64,000 bases of DNA from Demequina litoralis (GTDB lineage Bacteria; Actinomycetota; Actinomycetes; Actinomycetales; Demequinaceae): NCBI RefSeq assembly GCF_030418455.1, contig NZ_JAUHPW010000010.1, forward strand, positions 1 through 64,000, read 5' to 3'. Every line of letters starts with the position of its first letter. Position 1 is the stretch's first letter. A model generated the notes under the pieces. That model did no database searches. It had not been told where the DNA came from and worked only from the letters and a program-made list of their open reading frames with translations. Of the stretch, positions 17,972-26,812 are shown piece by piece. Both the position numbers and the translations under genes were made by a program.

Positions 17972-18008
17972 GGGCGCGTCGGTGCCGGATGGGCGCGCAC
18001 GTCGCTTC

Positions 18009-18100
18009 CGCGTATTTCAGCGATGGCTTGAACAGCCCCGCGCGGCGGCCGGCGGAACCGGTGGCCCGCGGGGCTGTTCAAGCGATTCCTGAAATTCGCG
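18009..18100. repeat. Long imperfect inverted repeat (34-base arms)
   Basis: The arms 18009-18042 and 18067-18100 match in 30 of 34 positions, with a 24-base loop. The inner 17 bases (GCTTGAACAGCCCCGCG) are perfect. The arms contain the only locally AT-rich bases here (ATTTCAG / CTGAAAT). It lies 38 bases after hairpin 1, together filling the gap between deoC and the phosphomutase gene. No coding frame is credible. It could be a miniature mobile element, a structured RNA or a bidirectional terminator. Confidence 0.7.
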
Positions 18101-18197
18101 AGCACGACATGCACCCGGGCGCGCCCGACGCGGACCCGGGCGCGGGAGGCGTGGGGGCGCGGGGCGGGGCCGGGCGTGCGGGGGTAGGGCGCGACCC

Positions 18198-19904
18198 CTA
18201 GATCCCCAGCGCCGCGGTGACGTCGGCGCGCAGCAGCTCCATCGTGGTCGCCGCCGCGCCCTTGGCGCCGGCCACGTCGTCGCCCTCCACGGGCACGATG
18301 ACCTCGAGGTACGCCTTGACCTTCGGCTCGGTGCCGGACGGCCGCACGATCACGCGCGCGCCGGACTCGGCCGCCAGGTGCAGGCCGGTGGTGCCCGGCA
18401 GCCCGCGGAAGCCCTGCGACATGTCGTCGGTCGCGACCACGGGTGAGCCCGCGAGCGTCGCCGGGGGCGCGGACATGAGGCGCGACATCGTCGCCGGGAT
18501 CTCCGCGAGGTCCGCGTACCGCGCCGAGACCTGCGACGTGAGGTAGACGCCGTAGGCGCGCGCGAGGTCGTCGATCGCGTCCGCCAGGGAGCGTCCACCG
18601 GCCTTGAGCTCGGACACGAAGTCCGCCATGAGCAGCGCCGCGGAGACGCCGTCCTTGTCGCGCACCAGGTCGGGCGCGACGCAGTAGCCCAGGGCCTCCT
18701 CGTAGCCGAAGACCATCCGCGGCGTGCGACCGATCCACTTGAAGCCCGTGAGCGTGTTCGCGTGCCCGAGCCCGTGCGCCTTCGCGATCGCGCCCAGCTG
18801 CTGCGAGGACACGATCGAGTTGGCGAGCACGTGCGCGCCCGCCGGCGTCGACGACGCGATCCTCTCGCCCAGCAGCGAGCCCACGACGTCGCCGTGGAGC
18901 ATGGTCCACGCCCCGTCGATCACGGTCGCGACCGCGCAGCGGTCCGCGTCCGGGTCGTTCGCGATCATCACGTCGGCGCCCACCGAGGTCGCAAGGGCCA
19001 GCGCGAGGTCGATCGCGCCCTTCTCCTCGGGGTTGGGGAAGTCGACGGTGGGGAAGTCGGGGTCGGGCTCGGCCTGCTCCGCGACCGTGTGGAGGTCGGT
19101 GAAGCCTGCGGCACGCAGGACCCGCTCGACGGTCTCGCCGCCCACGCCGTGCAGCGGCGTGAGGACGATGCGCGTGGCGGCGCGGCGCTCGGCCACCGGG
19201 GCGACGTCGCCGCCGATCTCCGCGACCTGCGCGACGTAGTCGTCGACCACGCCCTCGCCCAGCACGCGCCAGCCCTCGGTCGAGCGCGGCACCGCGGCCA
19301 CGGCGGGCACGGCGGCGATGCGCGACGCGATCTCCGCGTCGTACGGCGGCACGATCTGAGCGCCCTGACCCTCGTCCGTGACCACGCGTCCACCCAGGTA
19401 GACCTTGTAGCCGTTGTCCTGCGGCGGGTTGTGCGAGGCGGTCACCATGACGCCCGCGTCGGCGTCGAGCAGGCGCGTCGCGAACGCGAGCACCGGCGTC
19501 GGCAGGGCGCGCGGGAGCAGCAGCGCCTCGTGGCCGGCGGCGGTCATCACGGCGGCCGTGTCGAGCGCGAAGGCGTGCGAGCCGTGGCGCGCGTCGTAGC
19601 CGATCGCCACGCGCGCCGGCCCCTCGACGCCCAGCTCCGCGAGCGCGTCGGTGAGGTAGCGCGCGAGCCCGGCGGCCGCGCGGATCACGACCGCCCGGTT
19701 CATGCGGTTCGGTCCCGCGCCGATGCGTCCGCGCAGGCCGGCGGTGCCGAACTCGAGGAAGCCCGCGAAGCGGTCCTCGAGGTCGGCGAGCGCCTCCGCG
19801 GAGCCGCCCACCGCCGCCTCGAGCACGGCCGTGAGCTCCTCGCGGGTGACGTCGTCCGGGTCGTCCTCGATCCAGGCCTCGGCCCGGGCCAGCAGCTCCT
19901 CCAT
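18198..19904 (-). CDS. Phospho-sugar mutase (phosphopentomutase/phosphomannomutase type)
   Basis: A 568-residue alpha-D-phosphohexomutase. The catalytic phosphoserine loop is V-M-V-T-A-S-H-N-P-P-Q-D near residue 140, the metal loop is D-P-D-A-D-R-C near residue 290, and the phosphate-binding end is R-P-S-G-T-E-P-K. F-G-T-A-G-L-R-G marks the long PGM2/PgmB type, which includes phosphopentomutases. It overlaps punA by one base (ATGA), so conversion of (deoxy)ribose-1-phosphate to the 5-phosphate for DeoC is the likely job. Sugar specificity cannot be read from sequence. Confidence 0.88.
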   Translation of the reverse strand: MEELLARAEAWIEDDPDDVTREELTAVLEAAVGGSAEALADLEDRFAGFLEFGTAGLRGRIGAGPNRMNRAVVIRAAAGLARYLTDALAELGVEGPARVAIGYDARHGSHAFALDTAAVMTAAGHEALLLPRALPTPVLAFATRLLDADAGVMVTASHNPPQDNGYKVYLGGRVVTDEGQGAQIVPPYDAEIASRIAAVPAVAAVPRSTEGWRVLGEGVVDDYVAQVAEIGGDVAPVAERRAATRIVLTPLHGVGGETVERVLRAAGFTDLHTVAEQAEPDPDFPTVDFPNPEEKGAIDLALALATSVGADVMIANDPDADRCAVATVIDGAWTMLHGDVVGSLLGERIASSTPAGAHVLANSIVSSQQLGAIAKAHGLGHANTLTGFKWIGRTPRMVFGYEEALGYCVAPDLVRDKDGVSAALLMADFVSELKAGGRSLADAIDDLARAYGVYLTSQVSARYADLAEIPATMSRLMSAPPATLAGSPVVATDDMSQGFRGLPGTTGLHLAAESGARVIVRPSGTEPKVKAYLEVIVPVEGDDVAGAKGAAATTMELLRADVTAALGI

Positions 19905-20701
19905 CACATCTCCCTCACGATGGCGGCGAGCAGCGCGGAGATGCGGGGCCCCGCCTCGCGGCCCGCGTCGAGCACCTCCTGGTGGTCGAGGGTGTCGCCG
20001 CCGATGCCCGCGGCGAGGTTGGTGACGAGCGACAGGCCCAGGATCTCCATGCCGGCCTCGCGCGCCGCGATCGCCTCGAGCACGGTCGACATGCCCACGA
20101 GGTTGGCGCCCAGCGTCGCGGCCATCCGCACCTCGGCGGGCGTCTCGTACTGGGGTCCCGTGAACTGGATGTAGATGCCGTCGACGAGCTCGCCGTCGAT
20201 GCCGCGCGCGATGTCGCGCAGGCGCGGCGAGTACACCTGGCTCATGTCGACGAACGTCGCGCCCTCGAGCGGCGTCGCGCCCGTGAAGTTGATGTGGTCC
20301 TCGAGCAGCACCACGGAGCCCGGTCCCACCTCGGGCCGGGTCGAGCCGCAGCCGTTGGTGAGCACCAGCTGCGTGCAGCCGGCGGCGGCGGCCATGCGGA
20401 TCGCGTGCGCGACCTTCGCGGCGTCGCGCACCTGGTAGAAGTGCTGGCGCGCCCCGAGCACCAGCACGCGCCGGCCGTTCGGGGTGACGAGCGAGCGGAA
20501 CACCGGGTGGTGGCCCGGCACCACGTGCGCGTCGAAGCCGGGGATGTCGGCGGCATCGATCCGTGCGACCTCCTCCCCGATGAGGTCGGCCGCGCCGCCC
20601 CATCCGGAGCCCAGGACGAGGGCGATGTCGTGGTGGTCGACGCCGGTCGCGGCGGCGAGGGTGGCCGCGGCCTCCGCGGCGAACTCGGTGGCAGAAGTCA
20701 T
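19904..20701 (-). CDS. punA: Purine nucleoside phosphorylase
   Basis: A 265-residue trimeric-type phosphorylase releasing purine base and (deoxy)ribose-1-phosphate. Visible motifs are L-G-S-G-W-G near residue 31 (phosphate loop), V-P-G-H-H, L-T-N-G-C-G-S, and the purine-site stretch G-P-Q-Y-E-T-P-A-E. The start is set by a leaderless -10 (TAGGCT at 20708-20713, complement strand) six bases upstream. It is translationally coupled to the phosphomutase that uses its sugar product. Confidence 0.96.
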   Translation of the reverse strand: MTSATEFAAEAAATLAAATGVDHHDIALVLGSGWGGAADLIGEEVARIDAADIPGFDAHVVPGHHPVFRSLVTPNGRRVLVLGARQHFYQVRDAAKVAHAIRMAAAAGCTQLVLTNGCGSTRPEVGPGSVVLLEDHINFTGATPLEGATFVDMSQVYSPRLRDIARGIDGELVDGIYIQFTGPQYETPAEVRMAATLGANLVGMSTVLEAIAAREAGMEILGLSLVTNLAAGIGGDTLDHQEVLDAGREAGPRISALLAAIVREM

Positions 20702-20707
20702 GCGTCG

Positions 20708-20713
20708 AGCCTA
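20708..20713 (-). promoter_or_regulatory. -10 element TAGGCT of a leaderless punA promoter
   Basis: On the minus strand TAGGCT ends six bases before the punA ATG, as for deoC and maf. Two decamer copies (20748 and 20785) lie upstream in the 134-base gap shared with the divergent quinone reductase gene. Confidence 0.55.
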
Positions 20714-20835
20714 GCCGTCGCGCCCGCCCGGGGCAGGGCGGGAGAGCGGACGATGCGGCGGTGGCCGAACGCGGCCGGGACCGGGGACGATGCGCGGATA
20801 CCGGCGCATCGTGCCGCGTGCGGTTGAATGGGGCC

Positions 20836-22221
20836 ATGTCCCCTCGCGTCGTCATCGTCGGCGGCGGTCCGGGCGGCTACGAGGCGGCCCTGGTGGCCGT
20901 CAAGGCCGGGGCGGAGGTGACGCTCGTCGAGCGTCACGGTCTCGGCGGCAATGCCGTCCTCACCGACGTCGTCCCGTCCAAGACCGTCATCGCCACCGCG
21001 GAGTGGCTCACCATCGCCGGGCGCGCGTCCGAGCTCGGGATCCGCCGTCGCGACGGCGGCGAGATCGCCCGCGACCTCACGGTCGACATGGCGCAGGTGA
21101 ACGCGCGCGTCAAGGCGCTCGTGCGCAAGCAGTCGGGCGACATCCGCACGCGCCTCGAGCGCACCGGCGTGCGCATCGTGGCCGGCGAGGCACGCCTCGA
21201 CGGCCCGCATGCGGTGGTCGTCGGCGACGAGCGGCTCGAGACCGACGCGGTGCTGCTCGCGGTGGGCGCGCGCCCCCGCGTGGTGCCCGGGTGCGAGCCG
21301 GACGGGGAGCGCATCCTCACGTGGACCCAGCTGTACGACCTCGACGAGCTGCCCGAGCACCTCGTCGTCGTCGGCTCGGGCGTCACCGGCGCCGAGTTCG
21401 CGGGCGCGTACCGTCTGCTCGGCTCCGAGGTCACGCTCGTGGCGTCCAAGGACCGGGTGCTCGCGCGCGAGGACCCGGACGCCTCGGCGCACCTCACGCA
21501 GGTGTTCAAGGACCGCGGCATGCATCTCGTGGGCGGCCGCGCCGCCTCGGTCGCGCGCGTCGGCGACGGAGTGCGGGTCGAGCTCGAGGACGGCACCGTG
21601 ATCGAGGGCAGCCACTGCCTCATGGCGGTGGGATCCGTGCCCAACACCGAGGGCATCGGGCTGGAGGAGGCGGGCGTCGAGCTCGACGACCGCGGCCTCA
21701 TCCGCGTCGACCGGGTGAGCCGCACCACCGCGCGCGGCGTCTACGCCGCGGGAGACTGCACGGGTGTGCTCCCGCTCGCCTCGGTGGCGGCGACGCAGGG
21801 GCGCATCGCGATGGCGCACGTGCTCGGCGACGCGGTCACGCCGCTCGACCTCAGCCTCGTCGCGTCGAACGTCTTCACCGTGCCCGAGATCGCGGCGGTG
21901 GGCGCCAGCGAGGCCGAGCTCAAGGCGCGCGGGCTGTTCTACGAGGTCTCGACGCTCGACCTCGCGCGCAACCCGCGCGCGAAGATGCTCGGCATCGAGG
22001 AGGGCTTCGTCAAGGTCTTCGGGCACACCGTGACCGGGCAGGTCTTCGGTGCCGTCATCGTCGCGCCGCGCGCCGGCGAGCACATCTACCCGCTGTCGCT
22101 CGCGGTCGCGCACCACCTCACGGTCGACGACGTCGCCGCGGCGTTCACGGTGTACCCGTCGCTCACGGGCACGGTGTCGGAGGCGGCGCGGCGCCTGCAC
22201 CGCATGGGCGAGCAGGGCTGA
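20836..22221 (+). CDS. lpdA: NAD(P)H dehydrogenase (quinone), LpdA type
   Basis: A 461-residue FAD flavoprotein of the disulfide-reductase fold. FAD binding is V-I-V-G-G-G-P-G-G-Y-E at residues 6-16, NAD(P) binding V-V-G-S-G-V-T-G-A-E-F near residue 180, and the second FAD motif Y-A-A-G-D-C-T-G near residue 310. The redox-active cysteine pair is missing (G-G-N-A-V-L-T-D-V-V-P-S-K), so it cannot be a dihydrolipoyl dehydrogenase. This matches mycobacterial LpdA (Rv3303c), a quinone reductase. TTGAAT lies six bases before the ATG and there is no ribosome site. Confidence 0.88.
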   Translation: MSPRVVIVGGGPGGYEAALVAVKAGAEVTLVERHGLGGNAVLTDVVPSKTVIATAEWLTIAGRASELGIRRRDGGEIARDLTVDMAQVNARVKALVRKQSGDIRTRLERTGVRIVAGEARLDGPHAVVVGDERLETDAVLLAVGARPRVVPGCEPDGERILTWTQLYDLDELPEHLVVVGSGVTGAEFAGAYRLLGSEVTLVASKDRVLAREDPDASAHLTQVFKDRGMHLVGGRAASVARVGDGVRVELEDGTVIEGSHCLMAVGSVPNTEGIGLEEAGVELDDRGLIRVDRVSRTTARGVYAAGDCTGVLPLASVAATQGRIAMAHVLGDAVTPLDLSLVASNVFTVPEIAAVGASEAELKARGLFYEVSTLDLARNPRAKMLGIEEGFVKVFGHTVTGQVFGAVIVAPRAGEHIYPLSLAVAHHLTVDDVAAAFTVYPSLTGTVSEAARRLHRMGEQG

Positions 22222-22234
22222 GGCGCCGGCGGCG

Positions 22235-23179
22235 TCAGCGGTTGACGGGCACCTCGAGGCGCCCGGCCAGCCACTCCCACGCGCCGCCCACGAGCGCGCG
22301 GGCGAGGAGGGTGGACGCCGCCCAGTTCTCGAAGCCGTGCGCGGCGCCCTCGACCACCTCGAAGCTCACGGCGACCCCCGCATCGTCCAACCGCGCCGCG
22401 TACGCGGCGACCTCGTCGTGGAAGAGCTCGATGTCGCCGGCGTAGAGCCACGCGGGCGGCAGCCCCGCGAGGTCGGCGCGGCGGGCCGGGACCGCGTAGG
22501 GCGGCACGACGTCGGCGCCGGCAGGCCCGCCGAGGTACGCGGTCCAGCCGAGCCTGTTGAGGCGGTTGTCCCAGACCGCGTGGCCGACCGCGTCGAGCTC
22601 GGTGCGCGCCGCCGTGCGGTCGTCGAGCATCGGCGCGAACAACCACTGGGCGACGGGCCGCGGCACGGCGGGGCCGGCATCGTGCAGCCGCTGCGCGAGC
22701 GCCGCGGCGAGCCCGCCGCCGGCGCTCTCCCCGCCGATCGCGACGCGCGTCGCGTCGATCCCCAGGGATGCCGCGTGCGCGTGGAGCCACGTCCACGCTG
22801 CCTCCGCATCGTCGAGGCCGGCGGGGAAGGGATGCTCGGGGGCGAGGCGGTACTCGACGGACACCACCACCATGCCCAGCCGCTTGGCGGTCCGCGCGCA
22901 CAGCCCGTCGTCCTGCACGGCGGTGCCGATGACGAGCCCGCCGCCGTGGATCCACAGCAGCGCCGGCACGGGCGCGGAGGCGGGCGATGCGGGGGAGTAG
23001 ATCCGCAGGCGGAGGCGGCCCGCGCGGACCCACCGCACGGTCACGCCGGGGACGGGCCTGACGCGCCGCAGGCGCGGGCCGACGCGCCCGACGAGCCGCG
23101 CCCACGGCCGGTCGAGGTCGAGGGCGGGGATGCGCGTGAGGGGCTCGTGCAGCTCGGGGTGGATGTGGGACGTGTCCAC
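22235..23179 (-). CDS. Alpha/beta hydrolase (hormone-sensitive lipase-like esterase)
   Basis: A 314-residue cytoplasmic esterase. The oxyanion motif H-G-G-G-L-V-I-G near residue 76 and nucleophile elbow G-E-S-A-G-G near residue 149 are those of the HSL/GDXG family. The acid/base residues would be D in Y-A-G-D-I-E-L-F and H in A-A-H-G-F-E. The start is a GTG with AGGAAGG eight bases upstream. The natural ester is unknown. It converges on lpdA with 13 bases between stops; a decamer copy at 22379 encodes Leu-Asp-Asp-Ala. Confidence 0.85.
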   Translation of the reverse strand: MDTSHIHPELHEPLTRIPALDLDRPWARLVGRVGPRLRRVRPVPGVTVRWVRAGRLRLRIYSPASPASAPVPALLWIHGGGLVIGTAVQDDGLCARTAKRLGMVVVSVEYRLAPEHPFPAGLDDAEAAWTWLHAHAASLGIDATRVAIGGESAGGGLAAALAQRLHDAGPAVPRPVAQWLFAPMLDDRTAARTELDAVGHAVWDNRLNRLGWTAYLGGPAGADVVPPYAVPARRADLAGLPPAWLYAGDIELFHDEVAAYAARLDDAGVAVSFEVVEGAAHGFENWAASTLLARALVGGAWEWLAGRLEVPVNR

Positions 23180-23246
23180 GGCGACAGGCCTTCCTCGACG
23201 GATGCGATGTCCCGGACCCTACCCGAGCGGGCCGCCGGCGGGGGTG

Positions 23247-24551
23247 CTAGGCGAACAGCTCCTGGCCCACGAAGGCGCCGTCCGAGCCGAGCACGGACCC
23301 GGCGGGCAGGCCCGGCGGGATCGCGAACAGCGCCGAGCCGGTGGTGCGGAGGTACTCGATGGTCATGACGTCGGAGCTCGACAGCGCGTTCTGCACCGGC
23401 ACGAACTGTGTCGCCGGATCACGCACGTAGGCGAGGAAGAACAGCCCGGCGTCGAGGCGCCCCAGGTCGTCCGCGCCGTCGGTGAAGTTGTAGCCGCGGC
23501 GCATCATCATGGCGCCGCCGTTGGCGCTCGGGTGCGCGAGCGCCACGTGCGAGGTGGGCCGGATCAGCGGCTCCCCGTCGCGGCCCGTCGCGGAGAAGTC
23601 GGGCTCGGTGAACTCCGACCCGCCCGAGAGGGGAGCGCCGGAGCCCTTGGTGCGGCCCACGTCCTGCTCCTGCTGCTGCAGCGACGTGCGGTCCCAGATC
23701 TCCGCGAGGATGCGGATGCGGCGCGCGACCAGGTACGAGCCCCCGGCCATCCACGGCTGCCCGTCCGTCGCGTCGGCCCACACCCACCGGTCGACGAGGT
23801 CGGTGTCCTCGGCGCGCAGGTTCGCGGTGCCGTCCTTGAAGCCCATGAAGTTGCGCGGCGTCTGCTGCGCGCGCGTGGTCGAGGACGTGCGGCCGAAGCC
23901 CAGCTGCGACCAGCGGATCGCGGCGTCGCCGAAGGCGAGGCGCGAGAGGTTGCGGATGGCGTGGACCGCGACCTGCGGGTCGTCGGCGCAGGCCTGGATG
24001 CACAGGTCGCCGCCGGTGAACCGCTCCTCGAGCGTGTCCCCCGAGAACCGCGGCAGGTCGATGAGCTGTGCGGGACGCTTCGACGCCAGCCCGAAGCGGT
24101 CGTCGAAGAGCCCCGGGCCGAAGCCGAACGTGATGGTGAGGCCGGAGGCGGGCAGGCCCAGGGCCTCGCCCGTGTCGTCCGGCGGGGCGGCGTACGCGCC
24201 GCCCGCGGCGCCCGAGCCGAGCTCCGAGCCGGTCATGAGCCGCGCGGCGGCCTCGGACCAGCGGCGCAGCAGCGAGATGACGCGCGCGCGGGAGTCGGTG
24301 GTGATGTCGAAGGCCGCGAAGTGCAGGCGGTCCTGCTGCGGCGTGACGATGCCGCTCTGGTGGGCGCCGAAGAAGTCGTAGGCGTGCTGCTGCAGCGGCG
24401 AGGCGGTGGCGCGGCCCGCGGCGAAGCCGCCCGCGGTCAGCGCCGCGGCGCCCGCGACGGCGCCCGCGGTGCCCAGCACGGCGCGCCGCGAGACGCCCCC
24501 GCCCTCCTCGACGGAGGGGGCGGGGGCGTCCATGCGGTCCTGCTCGGTCAT
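23247..24551 (-). CDS. efeB: Dye-decolorising-type heme peroxidase EfeB
   Basis: A 434-residue secreted peroxidase. A twin-arginine signal (S-R-R-A-V-L-G near residue 23, then a long Ala-rich hydrophobic stretch) predicts export by Tat. The Dyp signature G-F-K-D-G-T-A-N near residue 228 carries the distal aspartate. In EfeUOB systems EfeB supports ferrous/ferric iron acquisition outside the membrane. It is last of efeU-efeO-efeB and also has a leaderless -10 (TAGGGT), whose TAG is the efeO stop codon, seven bases before its ATG. Confidence 0.93.
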   Translation of the reverse strand: MTEQDRMDAPAPSVEEGGGVSRRAVLGTAGAVAGAAALTAGGFAAGRATASPLQQHAYDFFGAHQSGIVTPQQDRLHFAAFDITTDSRARVISLLRRWSEAAARLMTGSELGSGAAGGAYAAPPDDTGEALGLPASGLTITFGFGPGLFDDRFGLASKRPAQLIDLPRFSGDTLEERFTGGDLCIQACADDPQVAVHAIRNLSRLAFGDAAIRWSQLGFGRTSSTTRAQQTPRNFMGFKDGTANLRAEDTDLVDRWVWADATDGQPWMAGGSYLVARRIRILAEIWDRTSLQQQEQDVGRTKGSGAPLSGGSEFTEPDFSATGRDGEPLIRPTSHVALAHPSANGGAMMMRRGYNFTDGADDLGRLDAGLFFLAYVRDPATQFVPVQNALSSSDVMTIEYLRTTGSALFAIPPGLPAGSVLGSDGAFVGQELFA

Positions 24552-24561
24552 GCGGGGAACC

Positions 24562-25725
24562 CTAGAGGACCGCCGCGGCCGTGAGGCGCGAGAGCGGCTC
24601 GCCGAGCGCGTCGACCGCGCGCGCGAGCTCGACGATCTGGTCCTCGGTGAGGTCGGTGTAGAGCACGAAGCCCTCCTCGATCGAGCCGTACTGCGCGAGC
24701 AGCTCGTTCAGCTCCGCGAAGCGCGAGTCCAGCTCCTCGACGAGGTCGGGGTCGGACTCGAGCGTGACGTCGCGGAGGACGCCGAACGCGACCGCGGCGC
24801 CGTCGACGTTGGCCTGGAAGTCCCACAGGTCGGTGTGCGACCAGATCTCCTCCTCGCCGGTGATCTTGCCGGCGGCGACCTCGTCGAGCAGCTCCTTCGC
24901 GCCGTTGCCCACCTGGAACGCGTCGATCGCGAAGTCCTCCGCGTTCACGCGCGCGGCGAGCTCGGCGGTGTCGGCGGCGAGCTTGTCGGCGAGCTCCTGG
25001 CGCTCGGCATCGGTGAGGTCGTAGCCCTCCGCCGGCGGCCACAGGTTCTTCTCGATGCGGTGCCAGCCGGTCCACTCCTCGCCCTCGGCGAGGTCCGCCT
25101 CGCGCGCGTCCATCATCGGGTCGAGGTCGCCGAAGGACTCCGCGACGGGCTCGATGCGCTCCCAGTGGACGCGCGCGTCCGCGTACAGGGCGCGCGCCTC
25201 GTCGTCGTCGCCCGCGGTGTAGGCCGCGAGGAACGCGGCGGTCTTGTCCTCGAGCGTCTGGATCTGGTCGCGCACGTACAGGAGGTACTGCTCGCCCGCG
25301 GCGGCGAGGCGCTCGGCGTTGTCGCCAGAGAAGACGTCGTCGCCCGAGTCGGTGACGGTGAAGGCCGCCTGGATGCCGTCGCCGGTCATGCCGGGCTTGC
25401 ATGCGGTGATGTAGTCGCCCGCGGGAACCTGCACGACGAGCTGGCGGGTGATGCCCGGGCCCACGTTCTCGACCTCGGAGATGATGCGCAGGCCGTCCGA
25501 GGCGAGCAGGTAGAACTCGGTGACGTCGTCGCCGGAGTTCGTGACGTCGAACACGACGGTGCCGGACGGCGCCTCCGTGGTCGCGACGTCGCAGGCGTCG
25601 GCGCTCGAGTCGACGGCGATGGTCTCGTCGTCGGCGGAGGCGTTGGGGACGCACGCGCTCAGCGCGAGGGCCGCGAGGACGGCGCCGGATGCGGCGAGCG
25701 GGCGTGCGAGGGCAGGGCGAGGCAT
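24562..25725 (-). CDS. efeO: Iron uptake lipoprotein EfeO (cupredoxin + M75 domain)
   Basis: A 387-residue exported lipoprotein with a lipobox ending L-S-A-C near residue 24. A cupredoxin-like domain (about 35-130, G-T-V-V-F-D-V-T-N-S-G-D then V-P-A-G-D-Y) is followed by an M75/imelysin domain with W-H-R-I-E-K-N near residue 218. EfeO is thought to bind iron for delivery to the permease EfeU. It lies between efeU and efeB, as in Escherichia coli and other actinobacteria. Confidence 0.93.
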   Translation of the reverse strand: MPRPALARPLAASGAVLAALALSACVPNASADDETIAVDSSADACDVATTEAPSGTVVFDVTNSGDDVTEFYLLASDGLRIISEVENVGPGITRQLVVQVPAGDYITACKPGMTGDGIQAAFTVTDSGDDVFSGDNAERLAAAGEQYLLYVRDQIQTLEDKTAAFLAAYTAGDDDEARALYADARVHWERIEPVAESFGDLDPMMDAREADLAEGEEWTGWHRIEKNLWPPAEGYDLTDAERQELADKLAADTAELAARVNAEDFAIDAFQVGNGAKELLDEVAAGKITGEEEIWSHTDLWDFQANVDGAAVAFGVLRDVTLESDPDLVEELDSRFAELNELLAQYGSIEEGFVLYTDLTEDQIVELARAVDALGEPLSRLTAAAVL

Positions 25726-25771
25726 GGGTGTCCTTGTGTCTCGTCGGGGATGGGTGGGGTCGGGACGGGTG

Positions 25772-26635
25772 TCAGGCGCCGGCGGCGGCGAGGTCGCGGG
25801 ACGATGCGGCGGCCGGCTGGGGGCGCGGCGGTCCGGAGCGGAACGCCATGCGGACGAAGAGCCACATCACGGGCACCACGTAGGCGACCCACGCGACGGC
25901 CTCGAGGACGGTCGTCTGCGGCGAGATGTTGAAGATGCCCTTGAGCAGCGTGCCGTGGACCGAGCCGGCCGGCACGGCCGAGGAGATGTCGAAGGCGAGG
26001 GTGTTGAGGCCGGGCAGGAGGCCCGCCTCCTGGAGGTCGTGGACGCCGTACGCGAGCACGCCGCCGGCGACGAGGATGAGGAAGACGCCGGTCCACTGGA
26101 AGAAGACGCGCAGGTTGACCTTGACCGCGCCCTTGTACATGAGGAAGCCGAGCCCGACGGCCGTGGCGATGCCGAGCGTCGCACCCACGATGGGCACCCA
26201 GGTCGAGCCGGCGGCGGTGATGCCGGCCCACAGGAACAGCGCGGTCTCGAGGCCCTCGCGGCCGACGGCCAGCAGCGCCATCGCGATGACGGCTCCCTTG
26301 CCGACGGCGATCGCGTTCTCGAGCGCGTTCTCGAGGTGGCCCTTGAGGTGGCGGGCGGTCCTGCCCATCCAGAAGATCATCCAGGTGATGAGCCCCACGG
26401 CGACGATCGAGAGCGCGCCGCCGATGGCCTCCTGCGCCTCGAAGCTCAGGCCCTGGGGGCCGAGCGTGAGGATCGCGCCGAGGCCGATCGAGACACCCAC
26501 GGCGATGCCGACGCCGAACCACACCTGGCGCAGCAGGGCGCGGCGGTCGGTGCGCACGAGGTAGGCGACGAGGATGCTCACGACGAGCGCGGCCTCGAGG
26601 CCCTCGCGCAGGCCGATGAGGTAGTTCGCGAGCAT
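25772..26635 (-). CDS. efeU: High-affinity iron permease EfeU (FTR1 family)
   Basis: A 287-residue membrane protein with seven hydrophobic segments. Both iron-binding REXXE motifs are present: R-E-G-L-E in helix 1 (residues 9-13) and R-E-G-L-E near residue 122. It transports iron oxidised or delivered by EfeO/EfeB. It is first in the operon, with a consensus promoter and a dyad operator upstream. A decamer copy at 25799 lies in the 3' end, read Ala-Ser-Ser. Confidence 0.94.
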   Translation of the reverse strand: MLANYLIGLREGLEAALVVSILVAYLVRTDRRALLRQVWFGVGIAVGVSIGLGAILTLGPQGLSFEAQEAIGGALSIVAVGLITWMIFWMGRTARHLKGHLENALENAIAVGKGAVIAMALLAVGREGLETALFLWAGITAAGSTWVPIVGATLGIATAVGLGFLMYKGAVKVNLRVFFQWTGVFLILVAGGVLAYGVHDLQEAGLLPGLNTLAFDISSAVPAGSVHGTLLKGIFNISPQTTVLEAVAWVAYVVPVMWLFVRMAFRSGPPRPQPAAASSRDLAAAGA

Positions 26636-26658
26636 GGCGAGGCCTTCCGGTCGGGGAC

Positions 26659-26676
26659 GGTAAGGCGGGCCTTACC
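26659..26676. promoter_or_regulatory. Dyad operator upstream of efeU (candidate DtxR/IdeR box)
   Basis: GGTAAGGCGGGCCTTACC is an 18-base sequence with 8-base arms forming a perfect inverted repeat. The arm GGTAAGGC matches the DtxR/IdeR half-site GGTTAGGC in 7 of 8 bases. It lies 12 bases downstream of the -10, where a bound repressor would block transcription. The overall match to the 19-base iron box is partial, so the protein is inferred from the regulated genes. Confidence 0.55.
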
Positions 26677-26688
26677 CGTGCTGACGCG

Positions 26689-26717
26689 AGCGTATGGGCA
26701 CCCGCGAACCGTGTCAA
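26689..26717 (-). promoter_or_regulatory. Consensus promoter of efeUOB
   Basis: On the minus strand TTGACA (26712-26717) and TACGCT (26689-26694) are separated by exactly 17 bases. This is the best sigma-70-type promoter in the window, and the dyad operator at 26659 follows it. Confidence 0.75.
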
Positions 26718-26812
26718 ATATAGGGAACGCGGCTGTTGCGTAATTCGCGTCCGGCGGAACGAAGGTCCTGGCAGGAGGACGATGCGCGGGCCGGGGCCGT
26801 GGACCGAAAGGG

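Noticed and set aside
20836-22221. Dihydrolipoyl dehydrogenase
   Set aside because: The redox-active cysteine pair is absent and the overall pattern is that of the quinone-reducing LpdA.
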